Assembly (NCBI GenBank): GCA_013076295.1
Contig: RQOL01000906.1
Location: forward strand, 5,637,104 to 5,701,103
Direction of reading: 5' to 3'
Source of the DNA: Sanderia malayensis
Lineage: Eukaryota > Cnidaria > Scyphozoa > Semaeostomeae > Pelagiidae
Length of the DNA stretch: 64,000 nt
A model generated the notes under the pieces. That model made no database searches, had not been told where the DNA came from, and saw only the letters and a program-made list of their open reading frames with translations. Each line of letters starts with the position of its first letter. Within the stretch, counting starts at the first letter, position 1. Shown here piece after piece: positions 1 through 11,271 of the stretch. Position numbers and translations under genes: made by a program.

Positions 1-499
1 ACACATATATGAGATTGACAAACCTAAAGCTTGAAAATTGCTATTTTGTAGTGAGTCAAACATCTTGAAATATGCTCACGTTGTCTTTGGCATTTGTACT
101 TTTGCAAGAAAACATACCGTATTACCATAATTCATATTGTGGGCCTGGGGGGTCAAATTCTCGGAAATTGAAGCTTCGTCGGCAGCCCAGTTTTAAAAGT
201 TTCGTAATTTTGGGCCGAATTTTAGCTCTCTTCCTTAACGGTAAGTAGTAATGGCAAAGGCAGCCATTTTCAAATTGTTTTTATCGAACATTTCCGCTAA
301 GTGGCCTTTAGAGATATTCACTTCCTGTTTATGCTATTGTATGACACCATCATTAACAGTGAACTCAACTTTTTTTGCACTACCAACTTTCACCAAAACA
401 CACTCCTTTGGTGCCAATTGCGTAAATTTCAATAGAATTAGGAAATTTTATTTTCAAAAGTGGAAGCCTTGTCAATTTTACAGCCGCCATTAAAAAGTC
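1..499. other. Unassigned AT-rich sequence
   Basis: I see no gene or repeat boundary here. Short open frames on both strands show no recognisable motif. The right edge runs into a hAT transposase remnant, so part of this stretch may be decayed transposon sequence. Confidence 0.4.
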
Positions 500-892
500 T
501 TCATTCGAAGAAGTCAATGGTCTTATCAAAATGTTCCCCAAAATTTCCCAATTGACTCTTTGCTGGCTTAGTTTGGTAATTTTTATCAAAGATAAACAAA
601 GCATCGGGGAGGAACTAACGTCTGTGGCTGATGCAGCCAAATATTCAGAAGAAAGAAGGAGAGTTTTTCCAATTTTAAGCAGATGCTACCGTTGTTAATG
701 ACAGCACCAGTCACTGTTGCCAAAGATGAACGTACCTTCCGATTGAAGTTAGTGAAAACATATTTGTGTACAACAATGAAAGATGACCGGTTAGATTCTT
801 TAGTGTTACTGTCATGTGAAAAAGATTTAACGGATCAATACATGGATGCAGTTGCAGCTTGTTGGGCAAAACTAAAACATGGAAGAATTTAA
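500..892 (+). pseudogene. hAT transposase C-terminal (dimerisation) remnant
   Basis: The reading frame at 683-892 ends in a segment resembling the hAT-family dimerisation domain: the order is a hydrophobic LLMTAPVTVAK-like strand, then ERTF, LKLVKTYL, CTTM and DRLDSLVLLS. In intact hAT transposases this domain follows the RNase H-like catalytic core and pairs two monomers. The stretch just upstream (about 520-680) reads in another frame as helix-like sequence expected before this domain, with stop codons at the junction. No catalytic core, BED finger or terminal repeats are visible, so this is a dead 3' fragment. The family assignment rests on motif spacing and should be tested with a profile search. 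Confidence 0.6.
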
Positions 893-1779
893 GAGCAGTT
901 AAATCAATAGCTGATCTTAATTATTTTTTTCTTTTACATCATTTAACTGCTCTTAATTCTTTGATCTTTATATTTGTATATGTTTCAGCTTATTGTTTTC
1001 GTTTCGTTGCCAACTTTTTTTCTATTAAAATTTTGTTCGTTTGGTGATCTGTCTATAATCACCCACAGACATATTAAAAATCCTTTATAAATAGTAGTGA
1101 ACCTTTTTTCAATAATTTGATGATTTCCTAAACCATTTGAAAGCCACACTGATGCCACGCCTATTTTTTCGGCAAATTACTTGTTAGACCCCCCCATAGA
1201 AAATTTCTGGCGACGGCCCTGGGCATGATGATAAATTGTGACAAATTTCAATGAAAATCCAGTTGGCAAATCCAGTAAATTAAAATACGACAAAACCATT
1301 AAAATTACATAACGTTTCGCTGAAGCACTGTTGTCGCTGACAATGGAATTGTGTGACTGGCTTTGAAGATTTTGTTCGAGTTGCAAATTCATAATTACGG
1401 TGGCCTATATCTGCCACGCACATAAAATAGAACGAGTCGCACAAAAAGAATACGAGTCGCACACAAACAACACGCGTCGCAATTACCAGCAACTTCAATT
1501 CTTTTCTTAAACCATCTAAACTACTCGAGAAAAACGACTTTTTTCTGATTTTATTTTATCCGATTCCTAAAATCTTTCACAACAACCAACGCCCTGATCT
1601 TACATGCCTGTTCTCTAAATTTTATGCAATATAAATCAATCAAAAATAACAATGGGTTGCCATGATCGCCCACAGCTGGGTGCGTGGCGAGTGCGCGGCA
1701 GGAACTGCGATACAGCGTGCCTTTGCATTGGATCTGAAAACTCATCATGAACTATGGAACCTGTGGGAGACAAGGTGCG
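893..1779. other. Unassigned sequence
   Basis: No supported gene. Several short open frames overlap on both strands without recognisable domains. The stretch ends where segment A, repeated near 33.85 kb, begins. Confidence 0.4.
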
Positions 1780-3130
1780 AAAATATGTGTTGATAAAAAG
1801 TGGACCGACGGAAATAACATAACATAGAACACGTGAACAGCATTCCTTGTTTAGGGAAGGGTAAAAAAGCACAATTTTTTTTAAGGTTTGTAGTTGCTGG
1901 GTTGGGTTGCTACAAGGCTCGATGTCTGTAAGCGGTGTTAGGTCCAGGGCTACCAGTCTGTATTTTTTAAATCCACATTCCAGAAATCTGAATTTTGAAT
2001 ACCTGTTCAATTTCGAAAATATTGTTTGGACTTCGGGACGGGTTAATTTAGTCCATGCCTGGACCCAGGTTAGTTATGTCAAAAAGGAAAAACGTAACCC
2101 CCGATTTTGGTCCAATTATTTTTCAATTTGTTCTGCATTGCTGCACAGAATTATCTTCACGCCAACTTAATTGTAATTACGTTGTTGGCTTGGCGATTTC
2201 CAATCATTTTTCAAAACCTCTTTGTTTGCAACAGTGAAGCATTCTTTGCATATTCTATTTAGCTTGCTGAGTCTTTCTGAGCATTTCATTTGGTGCCTAA
2301 GCTACATATATGCTTTACACCATCAATTGATAATTCTGAGCAAATAAACCAACTTCATTGAAGTGGGAGCAACCTATAAAAAGGTAAGTTTTAACTCTAT
2401 ATTTTTATTCGTGGGAGATTAGCGTTTCTACTGAAAAGGGGGTTCGCCCCGGGTTAAACTATAAAATGTCAGTTACATGTGAGTTTGCATTTTGAGAACT
2501 TTGGAATGCGTGGGCGAGTCTACAGTTAAAGCCCGCGTTTGAGAACTAGCCACTTTGGGAACCTAAAGCCTGAAAAGGGGAACTTGTTTGGCCTTGAAGT
2601 GTTAAGCTATATTTCATACGCGCCGAGCCCGGGTTCGCCCCGGGTTAAACTATAAAATGTCAGTTACGTGCGAGTTTGCATTTTGAGAACTTGGGATTGC
2701 GTGGGCGAGTCTACAGTTCAAGCCCGGGTATGAGAACCAGCCACTTTAGCAACCTACAGCCTGAAAAGGGGAACTCGTTTGGCCTTGAAGTGTTAAGCTA
2801 TATTTCATACGCGCCGACCGCTTAGATTTTTAATATCAAGTATCCCTTTAGCCGTATTTACACTTTATAAACTAACCCGGGTTCGCCCCGGGTTAAACTA
2901 TGAAATGTCAGTTACATACGAGTTTGCATTTCGAGAACTTTGGAATGCGTGCGCGAGTTTACAGTTAAAGCCCGGGTATGAGAACTAGCCACTTTAGGAA
3001 CCTACAGCCTGAAATCTCAGTAGTATTTATAGGTATTTCTTCATAGTAAAATGCATGTCGTTGCTCTGATTCCTTGGAAAGATATTCTGATAGTTTACTT
3101 ATAGTTAAAATTTACATTAATTCAACTTTA
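1780..3130 (+). repeat. Segment A, part 1 (duplicated near 33.85-37.99 kb)
   Basis: This sequence is repeated in the same orientation at 33854-34562 and 37720-37990. Shared landmarks are the run beginning TGATAAAAAGTGGACCGACG, the GTTGCTGGGTTGGGTTG block, the CGCTTAGATTTTTAATATC block, and the TAGTATTTATAGGTATTTCT block near 3020. The copy at 33.85 kb lacks most of the tandem units at 2440-3015 and is interrupted by a TTAA-flanked element. No coding function is apparent. Confidence 0.75.
2440..3015 (+). repeat. Three-copy tandem repeat within segment A
   Basis: Three units begin with GGGTTCGCCCCGGGTTAAAC at about 2440, 2631 and 2879, giving spacings of roughly 191 and 248 bp. Each continues through GAGTTTGCATTT, GCGTG(G/C)GCGAGT and AGAACTAGCCACTTT or a close variant. 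Segment B retains only about one unit (37720-37880), so unit number differs between the two copies. Confidence 0.75.
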
Positions 3131-4240
3131 TGGCATTTATGGACTGGTACATGACTCTAACAATCTAACTTTAAGGGCTAAGTAATTGAAATCTCAACTG
3201 GAAGGCTAATTTTTAATAACGTAATAACTTGCATTACGTTCCAAACTCCTACCACTTCATATTTTCAGCTAAAGCCCCCACGATTTGTGATAGTTTTGTA
3301 AATAGAGGGCACCAAAGCTCTTCAAATGACATATAAAGAGTTACATTTTGGTGACTTTCTATTTTGGTGATATTGGTGATATTAAGGCGGGTTTTCATAT
3401 GTCATATTTTGGCTTATTTCATCGGAATTGAGGGTCTACGATCAAATCAGATTATTCTTTTGTTGTTCTACTTAAAGAAACTTAATACCTCATTGTTTGT
3501 TGGGATTACAAACGAGCCTATTCATGCCGTGTACAAAACATTAATGCCGTATAACGTGTTAATTTATCTCAAATGTGTTGCTTTAGTGTGGGGAAAAAAT
3601 CTGGGTTTCCACTATGATATCATAATCAACTCGACCTGGTAAAGTATGTCATGGAAGTGTGTCATGTGTTACATAGCGCCTCGTTACTCAACATAAAGCA
3701 ATCCCAAGCTCAGCTGATAAAAAATGAGCTCTTTATCATGAGCATTTTAAGATTTTAGGTTTCTGGCTTAAGCTGTTTATGACTGACATTACACGCTTGA
3801 GAGAAACTGGTCTTCAATTGCATCATCGTCTAATTTTGTGTGCATATGATAATGTTTTTATTCTTTTTCCCTGTCACTGGAGCTTGATTTTCTTCTCCGT
3901 TTTCTTACTGTCAATAAACATCTTTGTAACAACACGAAGAGTATCAGCAGTGTGTTTTTGTGTTTTTCTTTCATGATTTTCTGAATCTTCATACATTTAA
4001 TCACTCTCTTCCTTGTTGTTTAATTGGTTGTTTACAATATACGTCTAAAACCTGCCATTTTGATAGGAATTTGTTTGACCTTGCTATCTTCTCAGTATTA
4101 TCAAATGTGGCCCCATGCCCAGACTTCAAATATGGTCTCTGGGCATGGGGCCACATTTGAAAACTTTCCTATTTTAAAGAAAGTATCCAATGAGTTTGAT
4201 CTCCTTTTGTTTGAAAGCCTTCTCATCCAACGTGACAACT
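3131..4240 (+). repeat. Segment A, part 2 (duplicated at 47.23-48.25 kb)
   Basis: The sequence from GCATTTATGGACTGG onward matches 47234-48245 in the same orientation at high identity. The breakpoint near 3130 marks where the second copy carries a roughly 9.2-kb insertion. No coding assignment. Confidence 0.75.
4101..4160. repeat. 23-bp perfect inverted repeat (hairpin)
   Basis: The arms at 4101-4123 and 4138-4160 are exact reverse complements (TCAAATGTGGCCCC... and its complement) around a 14-bp loop. It lies inside segment A close to the point where similarity with segment B ends. Confidence 0.85.
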
Positions 4241-4599
4241 CCTCCCTTAACAATCAAACGCCGATCATTCCCCTACAGCTATTTTAGTTTCTATTGTTGT
4301 TTTCTTTGTTTTTCATTGCATTTTAATTTGTATGTTGCCTCTCAACGATTTCTTTCACGATTGTGTTCTTTTCTTTTAGTTATGCCTTTGTTTTCCAATA
4401 TATAAATATTGCACTTACTTTACTTTTTGTCATCTGAGGATGCTGACAGTAACTCAGCAAAACGTTATGTGATTTTTACTGGTTTTGTCGTATTTATTTC
4501 ATTTTAATTGAATGGACTTGTCAATTGGAATTATCAACTGGATCTACTAAAATTTGTCTCTTTTATTATCATGTCTCTTTTGGTCGTTGTTTACATTTT

Positions 4600-5130
4600 A
4601 GAATATGAATTTGTAGCTATTGTGTTGGCTTGTTAGATTGTTTTTCCTTTGTTCTCTTACAAGCACTTGATCTCTAATCTTTATTTCAGATTTTTTTTAC
4701 GATTCCTTTGTCATAAGACTCTTTGGCTTTCGCTTTGATGTTATTTTCCTTTTTTTCTAAATCTGTATGCTTGTTTAGGGTAGGGACCAGTCATTATGGC
4801 CGGGGGTGGCACCGAAGAGAATTGGGGTGATAAAGCAAAATTACTGCCATGCTTTGGGTTGGGTAACATTAAAATAAAACAGCTGAAGGGTTGGGTAGAC
4901 AGAAAAAGGCTGATAAATGTCTGAATAAAAAAATTGGTGTTTATTTCACAAAAATATTTTTTTTTGGATTCAGAAAGATAAAATTGTTCTAGCCTGTTTC
5001 AACGTCTTCCTTTCCCTTTCTGCTTAATAGAATTTTCTTTTTCTTGGCTACCTTACATTCTTGTTCTTCTTTCCTCCTCATGCATCGCTTTTTTTCTGCA
5101 ACAGAAACAGAAGCAGCATTAAATCGTTTT
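4600..5130 (+). repeat. Segment A, part 3 (duplicated at 52.27-54.19 kb)
   Basis: Blocks at 4606-4800 and 4940-5130 match 52278-52576 and 54086-54190. The short CTGCTTAATAGAATTTTC site at 5021-5038 is uninterrupted here but split by a 1.5-kb element in segment B, so it acts as a natural empty site with TTAA at 5024-5027. Confidence 0.75.
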
Positions 5131-5400
5131 TTCAGTTGCGAAGACACAAATGAGAGTGTGTTTTCAAGGTTGATTAGCATTTCCATGATAGGAGCATTTT
5201 TTGTCAGCATACTGATGACAAAATTTACTTCATCTTCTGCCCAATGTTTGAGAGATGAGGTATTTTTGCGTTTTGATTATTGTATTGATTGTATTGAGAG
5301 TATTGATTGTTCTGTTGAAAGGTAGCTGTGTAGGGTGTTTCATGCCATTGACTCTTTGCAGATGCTTGGCTAGTTTTTTGACATGGAGGGCAATGTTCTC
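5131..5400. other. Unassigned sequence
   Basis: Apart from TTGATTGTAT-like short repeats near 5270-5310, nothing is recognisable. It separates segment A from the Harbinger-type MITE. Confidence 0.3.
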
Positions 5401-5832
5401 TTAGGGCCTGTTTATATGGAGCCGAGTTACTCGGTTTCCCGAGTTACTCGTTAAGCCGAGTTACCCGCCTTGTATACAAAATCAATGCAATCCCGGGTGA
5501 GTGTTTATATGAGACAGACGAGTAACTCGGCTAGCCGGGATCCCGGCAAAACAGCCGAGATCTCGGCATATCGAGTAACTCGTTTCTGTCATATAAACGC
5601 AAATGTGCCGAGTTACTCGGCTAGCCGGGACGAATTCGGACATAATTCGCATGCGTGAACTGTTAACCAAACCACATTGTTAACCAAACCACCTCATGTA
5701 ACAAACACCATTCTAAAAGTAACCTGGCCACCCGAGTAACTCGGTCTCATATAAACAGGATTCAATTTTCATCCCGCCTTGCCGAGTTACTCGGGAAGCC
5801 GAGTAACTCGGCTCCATATAAACAGGCCCTTA
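5401..5832. mobile_element. PIF/Harbinger-type MITE with TTA target duplication
   Basis: A 426-bp element (5404-5829) begins GGGCCTGTTTATATGG and ends with the inverted complement, flanked by TTA at 5401-5403 and 5830-5832. The terminal arms extend through GAGCCGAGTTACTCGG. The interior is saturated with short palindromes of the form CCGAGTTACTCGG. There is no coding capacity. A TTA duplication with GGGCCTGTTT-like ends is typical of PIF/Harbinger elements. A related terminus occurs at 54599, next to a Harbinger transposase remnant. Confidence 0.85.
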
Positions 5833-6186
5833 GACAGGTGCATAGGCATAATTTATCGAATGTCGAAGGGGAATATAGCTGATGGTGTTTTTCTGGTGTG
5901 AAATTTGATGCTCTTTCCGAATCTGCTTGTCCCAAAATAATTTAGTGATGGGTCTGGCAGGGTGTGATCAAACAATTCTCATACTTTTTTAAAAAACCAA
6001 CAGAAAATGGAGTTTTCTGAATAAATATATCTTATTTATTGTCACTTAGTGCTCTATTTCCGGGGTAAACGAAGTAAAAATTAAATTTATATCAAGTTTC
6101 CCCTCTTTTCCGTCAATTTCTATAAAAAAAATACCTCCTGGAAAACAGCTCTTTGGTCTTTGGTTAAACAAATTTCCTGAGAATAT
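5833..6186. other. Unassigned sequence
   Basis: No gene or repeat recognised between the MITE and the 3' end of the minus-strand pseudogene. Confidence 0.3.
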
Positions 6187-7690
6187 CTAAGGTATATATT
6201 CAGCGTCATCACTGTTATACGCAGTACAATCTTCTTCAGAGCTCGAGTAGAGCCAGTCATAGTCACCCTTGTTATCAAGACAGACTCCATGCTCTGTGAA
6301 AACAGTCTTTCCCGTCAACGCATCAATTGGATCTTCACTATCTGTACTATCTGAGGATTCGCTCGTGTTGCTCGTGTTACTCGTGTTGAAACTGGCGATT
6401 TTTACGGACTTCTTTCTTTTCCCCGACTTTCTCTTTCTCACTAATTGAGGCATTTGTGGCCCATGATACCACAAAGGTAGCAAATGACCAGTTTCTTCTC
6501 TAATCCAGCCGCTTTCGGAAACAGTGACCTTTTCGACGACTGGTAAACTGAAGTGTTTCAGGTAGTATGTTGCCAAATTGGCCTTTTGAATCAGATACTT
6601 CAAGCTTCCAGGATCAGGAATAATACTTTGTGTTGTTTTTACCCTTAGCTTGTCGTATTGGTTGATCTGTGTAGTGACTATACCGCCATTTTCCTTACCG
6701 TTGTATACTGCCCTATGAATAAAGTTAGTGATGTCAAGTTCCCCATCAGCATTAAGAGATTTTTCATCTCCCAGTTTTTCGAGAAGGGGCAATGACTTTT
6801 GTTTCACTGCCCTTTCAAAAATTGATTTTTTTGAAATGCGATAAAAATAACTGGTGGTGCCGCAGCAGGTTAGAGCATGAAAGGCAGGTAACAACAAGGC
6901 CGTGGAGGTACCAAGAAATTGCACAATCTTTCCGATGCTGATGAATTTATTATGGTCAACTTGAATACACCAGACTGCGGTTGTTTTACTGCAAACGCAT
7001 ATATCATTAGAATGAAGATATCCGTGTCCTTAGCTTTGGTCATCACTGGACCATCCGATCGGAATACATGCAATGCTACACGAGTATCAGCTTCCTCCTG
7101 GTTACAATCAAACAATTTAGCCACATTTCATGGAGTGACAGTCAGTGTTGTGCTCAGTCAGAATCGCTTGATGAGCTCGTCTTTCTTCTCTTGCACAAAC
7201 ATTTGAAAGTCTTTACCATTCATCATTTTCTGTTCATTGATACCCAAATGAACCCTTGCGCTACCACCTCTTTCTTGTCTCTCCGCATCTTTGATCGAGT
7301 ATTCTTGGTCTTCAATATAGTTATCGAATATTATCACAGTTTCCTGTACATACCATGATGAAGGAGGTGTGAATGCTTTCAATTGATCTGCGAAGCCCTG
7401 ATTACTGCCATACCGTCATAAATTATTGTCGTTCGAAGAGGTGGACATACGATGATTGCCTCAGCTTGCTCAATCAGATGATTTTTGAATGCTGTTTAGA
7501 TCCAGGATGATACAGCTTTCCGTCGGGAGTTGCTTTTGCCAGGGGGTAATTAGTGAGACAATGAGAAAATCCTTCTCTTTTATGGTGGCATTGTGAAACA
7601 ATAAGTGCTTGCCGATCTTCCTTTAGAACTGATAAGGCCTCTGCAAGTTTGATTCGTTTTGGTTCAAAGCTTCGATTAGGCCCCAGTCCA
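6187..7690 (-). pseudogene. Broken member of the EEADTR / FHALTGCDTTS multicopy family
   Basis: Read on the minus strand this gives, in order, an N-terminal block (about 7690-7500), an IIFDNY...YSIKDAERQERGG block (7382-7158), an EEADTRVALH block followed by KDTDIFILMI (about 7100-7020), and an LPAFHALTCCGTTSYF block (about 6890-6830). It ends in a Ser/Asp-rich acidic tail at 6187-6340. I recognise this order from large uncharacterised families in cnidarian and other invertebrate genomes; the biochemical function is unknown to me. Two in-frame stop codons lie between 7160 and 7115, and the frame shifts near 6920, so it is not an intact gene. The T-G-C-D motif of relatives reads T-C-C-G here. 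Related fragments lie at 14636-14860 and 28460-29230. Confidence 0.6.
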
Positions 7691-7709
7691 CTTTAGAAGA
7701 AAATGACAC

Positions 7710-7750
7710 AGGAGCAACAAAATGTGTGAAAAATCACACATTTTGCTCCT
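7710..7750. repeat. Near-perfect hairpin beside the assembly gap
   Basis: The arm at 7710-7729 and its inverse at 7734-7750 pair over 17 bp with a 3-nt bulge in the left arm and an AAAA loop. It lies 38 bp left of the N run. Confidence 0.8.
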
Positions 7751-7788
7751 GCCACACACCGTAATTGTCTGTAGCGTTCGGTAGCCAG

Positions 7789-7888
7789 NNNNNNNNNNNN
7801 NNNNNNNNNNNNNNNNNNNNNNNNNNNNNNNNNNNNNNNNNNNNNNNNNNNNNNNNNNNNNNNNNNNNNNNNNNNNNNNNNNNNNNNN
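7789..7888. other. Assembly gap of exactly 100 N
   Basis: A run of precisely 100 N is the usual placeholder for a gap of unknown length. The EGF array starts immediately to its right in mid-unit, so the gap probably swallows further EGF units and possibly the 5' exons. Reading frames drawn through it mean nothing. Confidence 0.98.
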
Positions 7889-10800
7889 GTAATTCTGGAT
7901 ACACTGGAAATGGTACAATGTGCACAAATATAAATGAATGCACGACCAGCAGCCCATGTCATGCAAGTGCTACATGTATCGACACAGATGGATCCTACAC
8001 CTGTACTTGTAATTCTGGATACACTGGAAATGGTACAATGTGCACAAATATAAATGAATGCACGACCAGCAGCCCATGTCATGCAAGTGCTACATGTATC
8101 GACACAGATGGATCCTACACCTGTACTTGTAATTCTGGATACACTGGAAATGGTACAACTGCACAAATATAAATGAATGCACGACCGGCAGCCCATGTCA
8201 TGCAAGTGCCACATGTATGGACACAGATGGATCCTATACCTGTACTTGTAATGCTGGATACACTGGAAATGGTACAATGTGCACAAATATAATGAATGCA
8301 CTACAGCAGCCCATGTCATGCAAGTGCTACATGTATGACACAGATGGATCCTACACCTGTACTTGTAATTCTGGATACACTGGAAATGGTACAATGCACA
8401 AATATAAATGAATGCACGACAGGCAGCCCATGTCATGCAAGTGCACATGTATGGACACAGATGGATCCTACACTGTACTTGTAATTCTGGATACACTGGA
8501 AATGGTACAATGTGCACAAATATCAATGAATGCACTACCAGCAGCCCATGTCATGCAAGTGCTACATGTATGGACACAGATGGATCCTACACCTGTACTT
8601 GTAATTCTGGATACACTGGAAATGGTACAATGTGCACAAATATCAATGAATGCACTAACAGCAGCCCATGTCATGCAAGTGCTACATGTATGGACACAGA
8701 TGGATCCTACACGTGTACTTGTAATTCTGGATACACTGGAAATGGTACAATGTGCACAAATATCAATGAATGCACTACCAGTAGCCATGTCATGCAAGTG
8801 CTACATGTATGGACACAGATGGATCTACACCTGTACTTGTAATTCTGGATACACTGGAAATGGTACAATGTGCACAAATATAATGAATGCCGACCAGCAG
8901 CCCATGTCATGCAAGTGCTACATGTATCGACACAGATGGATCCTACACGTGTACTTGTAATTCTGGATACACTGGAAATGGTACAACTTGCACAAATATA
9001 AATGAATGCACTACCAGCAGCCCATGTCATGCAAGTGCTACATGTATGGACACAGATGGATCCTACACGTGTACTTGTAATTCTGGATACACTGGAAATG
9101 GTACAATGTGCACAAATATCAATGAATGCACTACCAGTAGCCGATGTCATGCAAGTGCTACATGTATGGACACAGATGGATCCTACACCTGTACTTGTAA
9201 TTCTGGATACACTGGAAATGGTACAATGTGCACAAATATCAATGAATGCACTAACAGCAGCCCATGTCATGCAAGTGCTACATGTATGGACACAGAAGGA
9301 TCCTACACCTGTACTTGTAACTCTGGATACACTGGAAATGGCACTATGTGCACTAATGTGAATGAATGCTCGAACAGGACCCCATGTCATGCAAATGCTA
9401 CATGTATCGACACTGATGGATCCTACACCTGTACTTGTAATTCTGGCAACACTGGAAATGGAACTATGTGCAGTGTTGTGAAGGAATGCTTAACAAACAA
9501 CTCATGTCACGCGAATGCTTGGTGTCTGGACACAAATGGATCTACACATGTATCTGCAATTCTGGCTACACAGGAAATGGTACAATGTGCACAAATATAG
9601 ATGAATGCTCGACCAGCAGCCCATGTCATGCAAGTGCTACATGTATCGACACAGATGGATCCTACACGTGTACTTGTAATTCTGGATACACTGGAAATGG
9701 TACAATGTGCACAAATATCAATGAATGCACTACCAGTAGCCGATGTCATGCAAGTGCTACATGTATGGACACAGATGGATCTTACACCTGTACTTGTAAT
9801 TCTGGCTACACTGGAAATGGTACAATGTGCACAAATATAGATGAATGCTCGACCAGCAGCCCATGTCATGCAAGTGCTACATGTATCGACACAGATGGAT
9901 CCTACACCTGTACTTGTAATTCTGGATACACTGGAAATGGTACAACCTGCACAAATATAAATGAATGCACGACCGGCAGCCCATGTCATGCAAGTGCACA
10001 TGTATGGACACAGATGGATCCTACACCTGTACTTGTAATTCTGGATACGCTGGAAACGATACAATTGCACAAATATCAATGAATGCACACCAGCAGCCCA
10101 TGTCATGCAAGTGCTACATGTATCGACACAGATGGATCCTACACCTGTACTTGTAATTCTGGATACACTGGAAATGGTACAACCTGCACAAATATAAATG
10201 AATGCACGACCGGCAGCCCATGTCATGCAAGTGCCACATGTATGGACACAGATGGATCCTACATGTGTACTTGTAATTCTGGATACACTGGAAATGGTAC
10301 AATGTGCACAAATATCAATGAATGCACTACCAGCAGCCCATGTCAAGCAAGTGCTACATGTATGGACACAGATGGATCCTACACCTGTACTTGTAATTCT
10401 GGATACACTGGAAATGGTACAAACTGCACAAATATAAATGAATGCACGACCGGCAGCCCATGTCATGCAAGTGCCACATGTATGGACACAGATGGATCCT
10501 ACACGTGTACTTGTAATTCTGGATACACTGGAAATGGTACAATGTGCAAAAATATCAATGAATGCACTACCAGCAGCCCATGTCATGCAAGTGCTACATG
10601 TATGGACACAGATGGATCCTACACCTGTACTTGTAATTCTGGATACACTGGAAATGGTACAATGTGCACAAATATCAATGAATGCACTAACAGCAGCCCA
10701 TGTCATGCAAGTGCTACATGTATGGACACAGAAGGATCCTACACCTGTACTTGTAACTCTGGATACATTGGAAATGGTACAATGTGCACAAATATAAATG

Positions 10801-11271
10801 AATGCACGACCACCAGCCCATGTCATGCAAGTGCTACATGTATGGACACAGATGGATCCTACATCTGTACTTGTAATTCTGGATATACTGGAAATGGTAC
10901 AACTTGCACAAATATAAATGAATGCACGACCGGCAGCCCATGTCATGCAAGTGCTACATGTATCGACACAGATGGATCCTACACCTGTATTTGCAATTCT
11001 GGATACACTGGAAATGGTACAATGTGCACAAATATCAATGAATGCACTAACAGCAGCCCATGTCATGCAAGTGCTACATGTATGGACACAGAAGGATCCT
11101 ACACCTGTACTTGTAACTCTGGATACACTGGAAATGGTACAATGTGCACAAATATAAATGAATGTTCAAGAGAAAGCTTGTGTCATGTTCATGCTGCTTG
11201 CTTGGACACCGAGGGATCCTATATTTGCAGGTGTAATTTTGGTTTTTTGGGAAGCGGTTTTAACTGCAGTG
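7889..11271 (+). CDS. Exon 1 (as visible): first tandem calcium-binding EGF array, about 28 units of 120 bp
   Basis: About 28 units of 120 bp each encode a 40-residue cbEGF. The unit starts NINEC, has six cysteines, and carries [10 protein letters not shown], which fits the Asp/Asn beta-hydroxylation consensus C-x-[DN]-x4-[FY]-x-C, plus an NGT N-glycosylation sequon near the end. Units are nearly identical at DNA level, so the array expanded or homogenised recently. Units near 9361-9600 and the last unit (11157-11271) are more divergent. The exon ends at a GTAAGT donor in phase 1. Small deletions of one to three bases recur in units at 8150-8900, near 9540 and at 9998-10090, while 10083-11271 is uninterrupted. 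The left end is cut by the N gap. Confidence 0.85.

Noticed and set aside
2440..2900. GGTTCGCCCC words resembling a tRNA B box
   Set aside because: No cloverleaf, A box or acceptor stem fits around them; they are part of a longer tandem repeat.
3364..3642. An open frame in segment A that recurs at 47467-47718
   Set aside because: The second copy shifts frame and ends early; conservation is at DNA level across the whole duplicated segment, not specific to codons.
7676..8535. Open frames reading through the N run
   Set aside because: The gap is a placeholder of unknown length, so no frame across it is meaningful.
9507..11066. A 519-codon open frame on the minus strand across the first EGF array
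   Set aside because: The unit is 120 bp, a multiple of three, so any stop-free frame in one unit stays open across the array; its low-complexity repeating Cys/Thr/Ser translation is the antisense of EGF codons.
7889..11271. CRISPR-like regularity of the tandem arrays
   Set aside because: Units are contiguous coding repeats without unique spacers, in a eukaryotic gene.
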